NCBI GenBank assembly: GCA_041744735.1
Contig: JBGTKH010000344.1
Location: 1-10,722 of the forward strand
Reading direction: 5' to 3'
Length of the DNA: 10,722 nt
Origin: JBGTKH01 sp041744735
GTDB lineage: Bacteria; Planctomycetota; Planctomycetia; Pirellulales; Pirellulaceae
This document shows positions 1 through 5,940 of the stretch, in pieces (the first letter of the stretch is position 1; each line of letters starts with the position of its first letter). The notes under the pieces are model-generated. The model saw only the letters and a program-made list of their open reading frames with translations, did not search any database and was not told the origin of the DNA. A program made the translations under genes and the position numbers.

Positions 1-1
1 T

Positions 2-2629
2 GTGCAACGGCCGATGGCGGAGGGACCGAGTTACTTTGTCGATGCACGAACGGGCAACGATGCCAACGACGGCGGCGCCGCGACTCCTTGGAAGACAATT
101 CAGCATGCGGTCACGCGCCTGCGTGCGGGCGACACACTTTATCTGCGACACGGGTTTTACTACGAGCATGTCACGGCGTCGGTGGCAGGCACCGAGCAAC
201 AGCCGGTGACGATTCGTTCGTTTCCCGGTGAACTGGCGATTGTGGATGGCGGACTGCGCGAGTTCTTCGAGAATCCGGACGAGGCATGGGAGCCGTGTCC
301 TGGCGGAGCGGACGGCGAGTATTGGTCCACGAAAACTTATCCGGACTTGGGCGGCAATGCGGGCGATACGAATCTGTTGGGCAACTTCGGCGATTCGATG
401 ATTCCGCTGCACGGATATCGTTTCCGCGGCGACATGCAGACGGCAAACGTGTATTGGAACGTGGGAGACAAGGTAGGAGACGAGGCCAGCGTGTACTGCG
501 GGCCCGGCCTGTATTACGACAGCAGCAGCGGCCGGATTCACGCGCGGCTGGCGCACACGACTCTGCCCGGCTTGCACGCGGACAATTATCGCGGTGAGAC
601 CGATCCGCGAAAGGTGCGGTTGATCGTCGCCGGACTTGCGGGCGGATCGCCGTTGACGCTGCGCGATGCCAAGCACGTCCGGCTGCAAGATCTCGTCGTG
701 CGCGGAGCGCGCCGGGCGACACTCGATATTCAGAACTGCCGTGACATTGAATTGGAGGGTCTGACATTGTACGGCGGCTCGACGGCCGTGCTCGTGCACG
801 ATACGGCCGGTCTGCGAGTGCATCACACGGCCTGTCGTGGCATCGCGGCGCCTTGGACGTTCCGCGGCAGTTTGAAGTACCGCGCGATTGAGGCTCGCAT
901 CTTCTCGGCCAGCGGCTGGGACCCGACCGGCGCGGACAACCGCGACTTCGAGTTGGCCTATTGCGAGTTCACCGATTGCGTGGACGGCGTGTTCATCGGC
1001 AACGTGAAGGGCGTGCGCTTGCATCACAATCTGCTCGACAACGTTAGTGACGACGGCATCTTTCTGACGGCGGGCACGGCCTACGACGGCACCACACACG
1101 GCGGCGACGTGCACATCTATCAGAATCTGCTTTCGCGCTGTTTGACCACGTTCGCATTCGGAGTGGGGCACGGCCGGCAGAAGACAATCGCCACCGGCAA
1201 ACAGATGGGCTCGGGCGTTTACATCTATCGCAACGTGTTCGACTTCCGCCGCCCGGTGATGTACTACTGGCCCACCGGCCCCGACGCGCCGCAGGAACTC
1301 TCGTCGTTGGGCCGGGTGGCGGGCGATCATGGCAGCCCCGCTTGGGAACCGATGTGGATCTATCACAACACGATTCTGGCCGGCGATCCGCCGCGCTATA
1401 ACTACGGCACCGACGGATTGAGCGGGGCGATGGGCCACGGCACGCGGCGCCGCGTCTTCAATAACATCATCTGCCAAATGCAAGGCATGACCGGCGAGAC
1501 GCTGCCGGCGGCGACAGCCGATTATCAAGCCGACGGCAACTTGCTGTGGAGCGTTTCGGACGGGCCAAGCTTCACCGGCGAACCGTTCGCCAAATTCCGC
1601 CAGTCGCCTGCGTTCGAGCAGAGCAAGTTGCAGTACGCGCCGGGCTGGACGGCGAACGATCAGTTTGCGGAGCCAAAGTTTGTGACATACAGCAGCGATT
1701 GGCGGACGCCAGTTGATCTTCGCTTACGTGCAGACAGCCCGGCCGTTGATGCCGGCATGGCTGTGCCCGCCGAGTGGCCGGACCCGTTGCGGCCGCGCGA
1801 TGTGGGCAAGCCGGACATCGGCGCGATGCCGATGAATACTGAACCGTGGCACGTCGGCGTGCGCGGACGACTGACCGTATGCGGTGAGAACAAGCCGGCG
1901 AACTCGCCGCCGAGTGTAACATCGTGGGCATTCCCAACAGATCACGACCAGCAGGCGACAAGGCACGACGAGAAACCCGCGCTCGTCCTGCAAGGCTATC
2001 CCGCGTTCGATGCACCGCTGATCGAGTTCGCGCTGCGCCGCGCGGGAGTGCGAGTTGATTCGATCGAGCGGACTTGGCTCGATACTCGCGGATACGGTAA
2101 GTACGGCTTGGTCGCCATCGACGGCAGCTTCGTACGCGCTAAGATCGAACCGAGTAAATTCAATGCCGACGATCTTTCGCGGCTGCAAGAGTTTTTGCAA
2201 GGCGGCGGCACGCTGCTATTGATGCGCGAGCGGACCGATTTGTTTGCCACGCCCGAAGGTCAGCAGTTTCTCGCCAAGCTTGTCGGCAGCGGCACTCGCG
2301 AGCAAATGATCGAACTGCACATTCTCCAGCCAAATCACGCGTGGGTGAAACATCTGGCCGGCCCGTCGCAGCCAGAGTGGCTCAATGCCAAGGGCGCGTC
2401 GCCGCTGCGAACTTCTCTGGGTGATCGCATCATCGGCACCGCGGCCGGATCGGCGACGCTGTATCGCGTGGGCGTCGGCAACGGGCAACTCATCTATGTC
2501 GGCTGGACAATCTCGCAAGCGCTGCCCAGCGGCCGGCTGCCGTCAACGGTGGAGCAAGAGGAAGTCTTCGAGCAGCAGATGCAGGTGCTATTGAATTTGG
2601 TTGACGATTTATATGCGCGTCGCCATTGA
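2..2629 (+). CDS. Right-handed parallel beta-helix protein with C-terminal glutamine-amidotransferase-like domain (5' partial)
   Basis: The gene probably begins before the window. The frame is open from base 2, the GTG there (and the ATG at 14) may be internal, and no signal peptide is visible, although such proteins are normally exported. Residues about 10-80 look like DUF1565: a YFVDARTGNDANDGG start followed by PWKTIQHAV and AGDTLYLRHGFYYE. Residues about 210-500 carry short beta-strand repeats with Asn/His turns, as in polysaccharide-active or polysaccharide-binding beta-helices (for example VRLHHNLLDNVSDDGIFL). The helix region closes with SPAVDAG (from 579) and DIGA (605-608), a usual end of secreted beta-helix proteins. 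From about 659 a separate alpha/beta domain begins (LVLQGYPAFDAPLIEFALRRAG), with YGLVAIDGSF and LQEFLQGGGTLLLMRE. This resembles the ThuA/class I glutamine-amidotransferase-like fold, without a recognisable catalytic Cys-His pair. Substrate is unknown; carbohydrate is a guess. The family call is fairly sure, the function is not. Confidence 0.85.
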   Translation: MQRPMAEGPSYFVDARTGNDANDGGAATPWKTIQHAVTRLRAGDTLYLRHGFYYEHVTASVAGTEQQPVTIRSFPGELAIVDGGLREFFENPDEAWEPCPGGADGEYWSTKTYPDLGGNAGDTNLLGNFGDSMIPLHGYRFRGDMQTANVYWNVGDKVGDEASVYCGPGLYYDSSSGRIHARLAHTTLPGLHADNYRGETDPRKVRLIVAGLAGGSPLTLRDAKHVRLQDLVVRGARRATLDIQNCRDIELEGLTLYGGSTAVLVHDTAGLRVHHTACRGIAAPWTFRGSLKYRAIEARIFSASGWDPTGADNRDFELAYCEFTDCVDGVFIGNVKGVRLHHNLLDNVSDDGIFLTAGTAYDGTTHGGDVHIYQNLLSRCLTTFAFGVGHGRQKTIATGKQMGSGVYIYRNVFDFRRPVMYYWPTGPDAPQELSSLGRVAGDHGSPAWEPMWIYHNTILAGDPPRYNYGTDGLSGAMGHGTRRRVFNNIICQMQGMTGETLPAATADYQADGNLLWSVSDGPSFTGEPFAKFRQSPAFEQSKLQYAPGWTANDQFAEPKFVTYSSDWRTPVDLRLRADSPAVDAGMAVPAEWPDPLRPRDVGKPDIGAMPMNTEPWHVGVRGRLTVCGENKPANSPPSVTSWAFPTDHDQQATRHDEKPALVLQGYPAFDAPLIEFALRRAGVRVDSIERTWLDTRGYGKYGLVAIDGSFVRAKIEPSKFNADDLSRLQEFLQGGGTLLLMRERTDLFATPEGQQFLAKLVGSGTREQMIELHILQPNHAWVKHLAGPSQPEWLNAKGASPLRTSLGDRIIGTAAGSATLYRVGVGNGQLIYVGWTISQALPSGRLPSTVEQEEVFEQQMQVLLNLVDDLYARRH

Positions 2630-2653
2630 GCAGATCTCGAGCCATGCTCAGTT

Positions 2654-2730
2654 GGCGAACGGTGGGCGTCAGCCTACTGGTGCTGCGCAGAATTGGCTGG
2701 CAACCAGTGGGCTAACGCCCAGCGTTCGCC
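2654..2730. repeat. Imperfect long inverted repeat between convergent genes
   Basis: The arms are 2654-2681 and 2703-2730, 28 nt each, pairing at 25 of 28 positions around a 21-nt loop. The outer ends are GGCGAAC and GTTCGCC; the inner ends are ACTGGT and ACCAGT. It lies just after the stop of the beta-helix gene (2629) and just past the 3' end of the convergent minus-strand gene (2752), so the RNA hairpin could end transcription from either side. No T-run follows. The form, with GGGCGT and ACGCCC in the arms, is like palindromes I recall as dispersed in planctomycete genomes; that is from memory. Confidence 0.7.
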
Positions 2731-2740
2731 ATATACACGC

Positions 2741-2775
2741 GGGTTACGCTTCTACCACGCGTTACCGCGTAAGCC
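2741..2775. repeat. Small hairpin over the 3' end of the secreted-protein gene
   Basis: The segments 2741-2749 and 2767-2775 pair at 8 of 9 positions (GGTTACGC-like against GCGTAAGCC) around a 17-nt loop. It spans the stop codon of the minus-strand gene ending at 2752. It might be part of that transcript's end or an edge of the neighbouring repeat. The signal is weak. Confidence 0.3.
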
Positions 2776-3087
2776 TCGATCGCCGGACGGCACACCGATG
2801 TCCTGGAAGTAGCGCGCGTGGAAGCCGCCGTAGTACTGCGGATAATAGTTGCCGTAGCTAGGAAACGGCCCGATGGGAGCTGGAAAGCCGCCGTAATTTC
2901 CGCGATACGCTGGGCCGTAGAACGACGTGCTTGGGGCGATGTAACCTTCACTGCCGCGGTAGCCATCGCTGGTCCGGTGACTGTTGTCGCCCAGCAGTAG
3001 CCGGCTAAGCGGGCCGGCCGATGCTTGTTCGTAACTGCACAGCATTAACGCGGTCGACACGGCCAGGCACAGCAAGATTCGGTTCAT
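2752..3087 (-). CDS. Small secreted Tyr/Gly/Pro-rich protein
   Basis: This encodes 111 residues with no family I recognise. It starts with a clear signal peptide: MNRI, a hydrophobic stretch LLCLAVSTALMLC, then a likely signal-peptidase I site after ASA (residue about 24). The Cys at 17 is followed by SYEQ, so a lipobox is less likely. The mature part is about 86 residues, rich in Tyr, Gly, Ser and Pro (for example FYGPAYRGNYGGF and YGNYYPQYYGGF), low in Lys and without Cys, suggesting an extended or disordered extracytoplasmic protein. The ATG at 3085-3087 has an AGGGAG 7 bases upstream, a good ribosome site for this window. It lies 90 nt downstream of the frameshifted zinc-ribbon gene on the same strand. 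Planctomycetes encode many such short secreted Y/G-rich proteins of unknown role. Confidence 0.75.
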   Translation of the reverse strand: MNRILLCLAVSTALMLCSYEQASAGPLSRLLLGDNSHRTSDGYRGSEGYIAPSTSFYGPAYRGNYGGFPAPIGPFPSYGNYYPQYYGGFHARYFQDIGVPSGDRGLRGNAW

Positions 3088-3094
3088 TCAGTTG

Positions 3095-3100
3095 CTCCCT
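3095..3100 (-). promoter_or_regulatory. Ribosome binding site of the small secreted-protein gene
   Basis: AGGGAG on the minus strand lies 7 bases before the ATG at 3087. It is one of the few clear Shine-Dalgarno-like sites in the window and supports this start. Confidence 0.6.
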
Positions 3101-3106
3101 ATTTGC

Positions 3107-3120
3107 AAGGATCGTTCCTT
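3107..3120. repeat. Short perfect inverted repeat upstream of the secreted-protein gene
   Basis: AAGGA (3107-3111) and TCCTT (3116-3120) flank TCGT. It sits 20-33 bases before the minus-strand start at 3087, in the probable leader or promoter. It could be a small operator or leader hairpin, but a 5-bp stem is common by chance. Confidence 0.25.
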
Positions 3121-3177
3121 ACAAGGTGTAGGTTGCAACTTGCGTCGGGGCTAAGATTTTTCAGTATTGCCGGGAAA

Positions 3178-3401
3178 TTAAATGAAGCGGAACAGCCAGT
3201 TCGCGAGCACCAGTCCGAGAATCAGGCTGACCGTCGTGCAGATCGCAATGCCGGTTGTATTGTAGTTGCTGGTTTTGCCGTTGAACCTGGCGCCGCACGC
3301 CAGACAGCGCACATACGCGGCGTGGCCCTTTCGGGTTTTGGAATCGGGTGGCTCTGCGGCGGACGGTAGGGATTGGAATCGGAAGAATTTGTTGTGTTCA
3401 T
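3178..3401 (-). pseudogene. Frameshifted small zinc-ribbon plus membrane-helix protein (planctomycete type)
   Basis: Two minus-strand frames each carry half of a plausible gene. From the ATG at 3401 the first frame reads MNTTNSSDSNPYRPPQSH then PIPKPER, an NPY-x-PP start I associate with many planctomycete small proteins. The frame shifted by one base reads YVRCLACGARFNGKTSNYN, then a hydrophobic helix (TTGIAICTTVSLILGLVLA), then NWLFRFI and TAA at 3178-3180. The span is 224 nt, one short of 75 codons. Adding one G to the GGG run (CCC at 3326-3328 on the plus strand) joins the halves as PKPERGHAAYVRC and gives 74 residues. C-x2-C plus G-x-x-(Y/F)NGKT-x-x-x-NT and a single membrane helix match, from memory, a planctomycete zinc-ribbon family whose members usually have two CxxC pairs; here only one remains. 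No slippery heptamer is visible, so mutation or sequencing error is likelier than programmed shifting. No Shine-Dalgarno site is seen. Confidence 0.6.
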
Positions 3402-3454
3402 CGGAGTTGTTTATCGCACCGAATCGGCGTCGGAAGCGCGGGAAACTTTCGCTT

Positions 3455-3475
3455 CCTGCCAGACGAGCTGGCAGG
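3455..3475. repeat. Hairpin with ACGAG loop, copy 1
   Basis: CCTGCCAG (3455-3462) pairs perfectly with CTGGCAGG (3468-3475) around ACGAG. It shares loop and layout with a second hairpin 52 nt downstream, although the stem bases differ. This conservation of form with changed stem looks like a mobile or dispersed palindrome family. Confidence 0.65.
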
Positions 3476-3526
3476 GGAGCGGAGAGTTGTTGGAAGATCG
3501 TTGGCCAAGCCAGTTAAACTGCTTCA

Positions 3527-3547
3527 CCCGCCTGACGAGCAGGCGGG
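3527..3547. repeat. Hairpin with ACGAG loop, copy 2
   Basis: CCCGCCTG (3527-3534) pairs perfectly with CAGGCGGG (3540-3547) around ACGAG, the same 5-base loop and 8-bp stem length as the copy at 3455-3475. It has no T-run on either side, so it is not a typical intrinsic terminator. Confidence 0.65.
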
Positions 3548-3634
3548 GGCCGCTCGGTGTCGTCCCGATTTTGGGCTGAAATCCGGATTAGTAACCGCGG
3601 AAAATTACTTGATGAATTGGAAAAGTAGCGGCAG

Positions 3635-3675
3635 GGCGCAAGCCCAACGGTTTGCGGCACCCGAGGGCTTGCGCC
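3635..3675. repeat. 11-bp perfect inverted repeat just downstream of the hsp70-like gene
   Basis: GGCGCAAGCCC (3635-3645) and GGGCTTGCGCC (3665-3675) form a perfect 11-bp stem with a 19-nt loop. On the minus strand it begins about 38 nt after the hsp70 stop, where a terminator would be expected; TTTT occurs only about 12 nt past the stem, so termination is uncertain. The GGGCTTGCGCC core is one I recall as dispersed in planctomycete genomes (memory, not checked). Confidence 0.6.
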
Positions 3676-3712
3676 GGTACGCGAATTCGACAAGTTATTT
3701 TTTCGCGGATCC

Positions 3713-5275
3713 TTAGCTTCCGGCTGTCGAGAGCACTTCCACCGGCGGCAGGCCGGAGACGTACTTCCGCCAGGCGTTCAGTTGGTCGCGGGTCATGCTG
3801 TTGTCGCGCGTAATTTCGTGCTCGAGGTTGGTATCGGTGCCTTTGACGTTCACATGTACGGTGAGCCGGCCGTTCTCTTCGTATTTGAAGCGGACTTCGA
3901 TCGGCGTTTGGCTCGGCAGGTCCGGCGGCAGGTGGCGAATCGAGCACTTGCCGATTTGCGAGCAATCATCGGGCGACGCACTTTCCCCCTCGACGATTCT
4001 CACCAGAATCGACTTCTGCCCGGCTTTGTGAGTTTTGAAGACACGCTTGGCAGAGACCGGCAGCGGCGTGTTGCGGGGGATCAGGATGGCGTTGCGGGGC
4101 CGCTTGGTTTTCGTGTCGGTGGCCACGACTCCCAGGCTGTGCGAGTTGACGTTCTTGATGCGGAACTTCGGCGTCTTGCCTTGGTGCTTGTCGATCAAGA
4201 TGCCGGCGTGCAGGGCCGCGCCGTGAGCGACCGCTTCGTCGGGCGAGATCGAGCAATCGGGTTCTTTGCCGGTCAACTGCCGCATCATGTCGACCACCGC
4301 CGGCATGCGCGTCGAGCCGCCGACCATCAGCACGCGATCGATGTCGCTCCATTGCAAACCGGCCGCTTGCAAAGTTTGCCGCGTAGTGAACGCGGTGCGG
4401 TCAAGCAAATCCTGCGTGATCTCATGAAACATTTGCCGAGTCACTTCGACCCGCACGGCGTGGCCTTTATAGTCGCAGCCGATGGCGGATTTGCTGCGCG
4501 CGGAGAGCGTGCGTTTGGCGTCTTCGCATTCGCGCCACAAGCGGCCGTAGGTGTTGGAGTCCTCGCGCGGGTCGACGCCGAATTTGCGAATGAACTCTTC
4601 GGCCACGTAGTCCACCAGCCGCTGGTCCCAGTCGCGGCCGCCCAACTGCACGTCGCCATCGGTGGCCAGCGCAATGAAGTCATGGCTGCCGATCTCCATC
4701 ACTGTCACGTCGAACGTGCCGCCGCCCAAATCGTAGACCAGGATTTTGCGCCGCTCGTCGCCGCTACGATCCGACGTAAAGTATCCTTGTTGAAAGCCAA
4801 AGGCCACGGCGGCGGCGGTCGGTTCGTTGATGATGTCCATCACATCGAAGCCGGCGATGTAGCCCGCGTCCTGCGTGGCCTTGCGGCGGACTTCGTCGAA
4901 ATACGCCGGCACTGTGATCACAACTTTCTCGAAGTTGCCGATCTGCCGCGTTGAGTCTTTGCGCATCTTATTCAGAATCCAGGCTTGCAGTGCCTCGGGC
5001 GGATACTGGCGATCTCCCAACACCTTGTGGAACATGCGGTGTCCGAGATCGCGTTTGGGGCACTCGGCGACCAGATCCATCTCCGTGGCCATCGCCTTGA
5101 CGGCCTCTTTGCCGATCACCACGTCGTTGCCCTCGAAGAGCATGACGCTGGGTGTGGTTTTGTCCCCTTCGGCGTTGATCAACGTTTGCGGCCGGCCCAA
5201 GTCGTCGAGCACTGCCACGGCGGAATAGGTCGTTCCCAAATCGATGCCAACGGCCGGAATGCGAGATGAATTCAT
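3713..5275 (-). CDS. Hsp70/DnaK-family chaperone lacking the C-terminal lid
   Basis: This 520-residue cytoplasmic protein is an ATP-driven chaperone of the Hsp70 class. The nucleotide-binding domain is complete: phosphate-1 GIDLGTTYSAVAV (10-22), the Lys expected for ATP hydrolysis in PKRDLG (K74), connect-1 NEPTAAAVAFG (150-160), phosphate-2 VYDLGGGTFDV (180-190), LGGRDWDQRL (211-220) and the adenosine motif VLMVGGSTRMP (315-325). The interdomain linker near 372-382 (FRIKNVNSHSLG) departs from the DnaK LLLDVTPLSLG form. A beta-sandwich substrate domain follows (about 383-480, with IPRNTPLPVSAKRVFKT and VRFKYEENGRLTV). Only about 40 residues come after it, so the alpha-helical lid of DnaK (about 640 residues in all) is absent. 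That may mean faster substrate exchange, an inference. No dnaJ or grpE is adjacent. ATG at 5273-5275 precedes the first conserved motif closely; no clear ribosome site is seen. The main housekeeping dnaK is probably elsewhere. Confidence 0.93.
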   Translation of the reverse strand: MNSSRIPAVGIDLGTTYSAVAVLDDLGRPQTLINAEGDKTTPSVMLFEGNDVVIGKEAVKAMATEMDLVAECPKRDLGHRMFHKVLGDRQYPPEALQAWILNKMRKDSTRQIGNFEKVVITVPAYFDEVRRKATQDAGYIAGFDVMDIINEPTAAAVAFGFQQGYFTSDRSGDERRKILVYDLGGGTFDVTVMEIGSHDFIALATDGDVQLGGRDWDQRLVDYVAEEFIRKFGVDPREDSNTYGRLWRECEDAKRTLSARSKSAIGCDYKGHAVRVEVTRQMFHEITQDLLDRTAFTTRQTLQAAGLQWSDIDRVLMVGGSTRMPAVVDMMRQLTGKEPDCSISPDEAVAHGAALHAGILIDKHQGKTPKFRIKNVNSHSLGVVATDTKTKRPRNAILIPRNTPLPVSAKRVFKTHKAGQKSILVRIVEGESASPDDCSQIGKCSIRHLPPDLPSQTPIEVRFKYEENGRLTVHVNVKGTDTNLEHEITRDNSMTRDQLNAWRKYVSGLPPVEVLSTAGS

Positions 5276-5568
5276 GAGACTGTTGCAGGCTTAATCGTCG
5301 TAACCGTGAGACTCTCCCAGTGGGTCCGATGTCGCATCTTACCATCACAGCGGCGGGTGGGGAATTGGCCGCGGCCGCATTGGCGGCTGTTAAAGCGTGC
5401 GCGTTGGGAAGACTTCGCGACGGAAGCGGGTCGCTCGCAATAAACCGCATTGGCAAGCCACCGCAAACATTGTCGGCTGGCACACCGCCCCCGGCCGATG
5501 AACGTTGATACCACGGACGACGTTTACTGCAGGAAGCTCGGACTACTTACCCCTATCGAGACCCGCAC
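5276..5568. other. Divergent intergenic stretch upstream of the hsp70-like gene
   Basis: No convincing gene is seen. It should hold the minus-strand promoter of the hsp70-like gene. A minus-strand TAAGAT (5336-5341 on the plus strand) about 60 nt before the start is the best -10 candidate, with a poor TTCCCC 17 nt further upstream. No CIRCE operator (TTAGCACTC-N9-GAGTGCTAA) is present. The part near 5366-5390 is rich in GGCCGC-type palindromes. Confidence 0.4.
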
Positions 5569-5694
5569 ATGCCCGTGGAAATCACGCACTTGGTCGTTGG
5601 ATGCGCATTCTTCTTCGTCTGGGCTCTGGCCGGGCAAATCGTGGTGAGCGGCCGGCCGCAATATCAGCCCCACGAAGTGCCGCGAACGCCGTAG
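5569..5694 (+). CDS. Possible 41-residue single-pass membrane protein
   Basis: This is a short open frame with no family I can name. It reads MPVEITH, then a strongly hydrophobic run (LVVGCAFFFVWALAGQIVV, about residues 8-26), then a polar Pro-rich tail (SGRPQYQPHEVPRTP) ending in TAG at 5692-5694. One membrane helix with a short cytosolic or outer tail is the natural reading. The frame is open back to a stop at 5506-5508 and this ATG is its first ATG, GTG or TTG. By my count 31 of 41 codons end in G or C, consistent with coding in this GC-rich genome. The ribosome site is poor (GAG 8 bases before the ATG). It lies between the divergent hsp70-like gene and odhA. It may be a real small protein or a chance frame; the clean helix favours a gene. 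Confidence 0.5.
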   Translation: MPVEITHLVVGCAFFFVWALAGQIVVSGRPQYQPHEVPRTP

Positions 5695-5845
5695 TATGGC
5701 GTGGGTCTGCGCTTCGACTCACGACGCTAATCTGACGCGCGAGTTTTGAATTTGCGCCTTTCTGTAACTGCGCTCGCCAGATCTCTCCAGAGCCGAGGAT
5801 TTCGCGGGTTTTCGGGCTTGCTTGGACTCTCACCGCGACCTAGAT

Positions 5846-5874
5846 TTGCACTGATCGAACGGGCATAGGATACT
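5846..5874 (+). promoter_or_regulatory. Candidate sigma-70-type promoter of odhA
   Basis: TTGCAC (5846-5851) and GATACT (5869-5874) are 17 nt apart, a standard spacing. Transcription would begin near 5880, about 60 nt before the odhA ATG. Each box is only a partial match to TTGACA/TATAAT, so this is a candidate. Confidence 0.35.
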
Positions 5875-5940
5875 GGATGGGCGTGCTACGCCGCGCAGTT
5901 TCGGTCTGTCCCCCGTTCGTAGCTAGAGTTACCGACTCCG

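Larger units (their letters stand above)
3402..3712. other. Gene-free stretch with three palindromes
   Basis: No frame here looks like real coding: open frames on the plus strand are Arg/Cys/Ser-rich and match nothing I know. The stretch holds three perfect-stem inverted repeats (listed separately). It lies between the 3' end of the hsp70-like gene and the start of the frameshifted zinc-ribbon gene, both on the minus strand, so it should contain the terminator of the first and the promoter of the second. I could not pick a convincing promoter. Confidence 0.6.

Noticed and set aside
3310..3345. Programmed -1 frameshift in the zinc-ribbon gene
   Set aside because: No X-XXY-YYZ slippery heptamer is present in the zero frame, and no clear stimulatory hairpin follows; loss of one base is simpler.
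3455..3675. CRISPR-like spacing of the repeats
   Set aside because: There are only two or three unlike palindromes, with no conserved direct repeat and no regular spacers.
3103..3716. Several overlapping plus-strand frames of 68-122 residues
   Set aside because: Composition is Arg/Cys/Ser-rich without motifs, they run through the palindromes, and they overlap a better minus-strand gene.
3782..4954. A 390-residue open frame on the plus strand
   Set aside because: It is antisense to the hsp70-like gene, whose motifs are unambiguous.
5276..5400. Possible CIRCE heat-shock operator upstream of the hsp70-like gene
   Set aside because: No TTAGCACTC/GAGTGCTAA pair is present on either strand.
5582..5833. 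An 83-residue minus-strand frame in the gap before odhA
   Set aside because: It is Arg-rich without motifs and antisense to the more protein-like 41-residue frame at 5569-5694.
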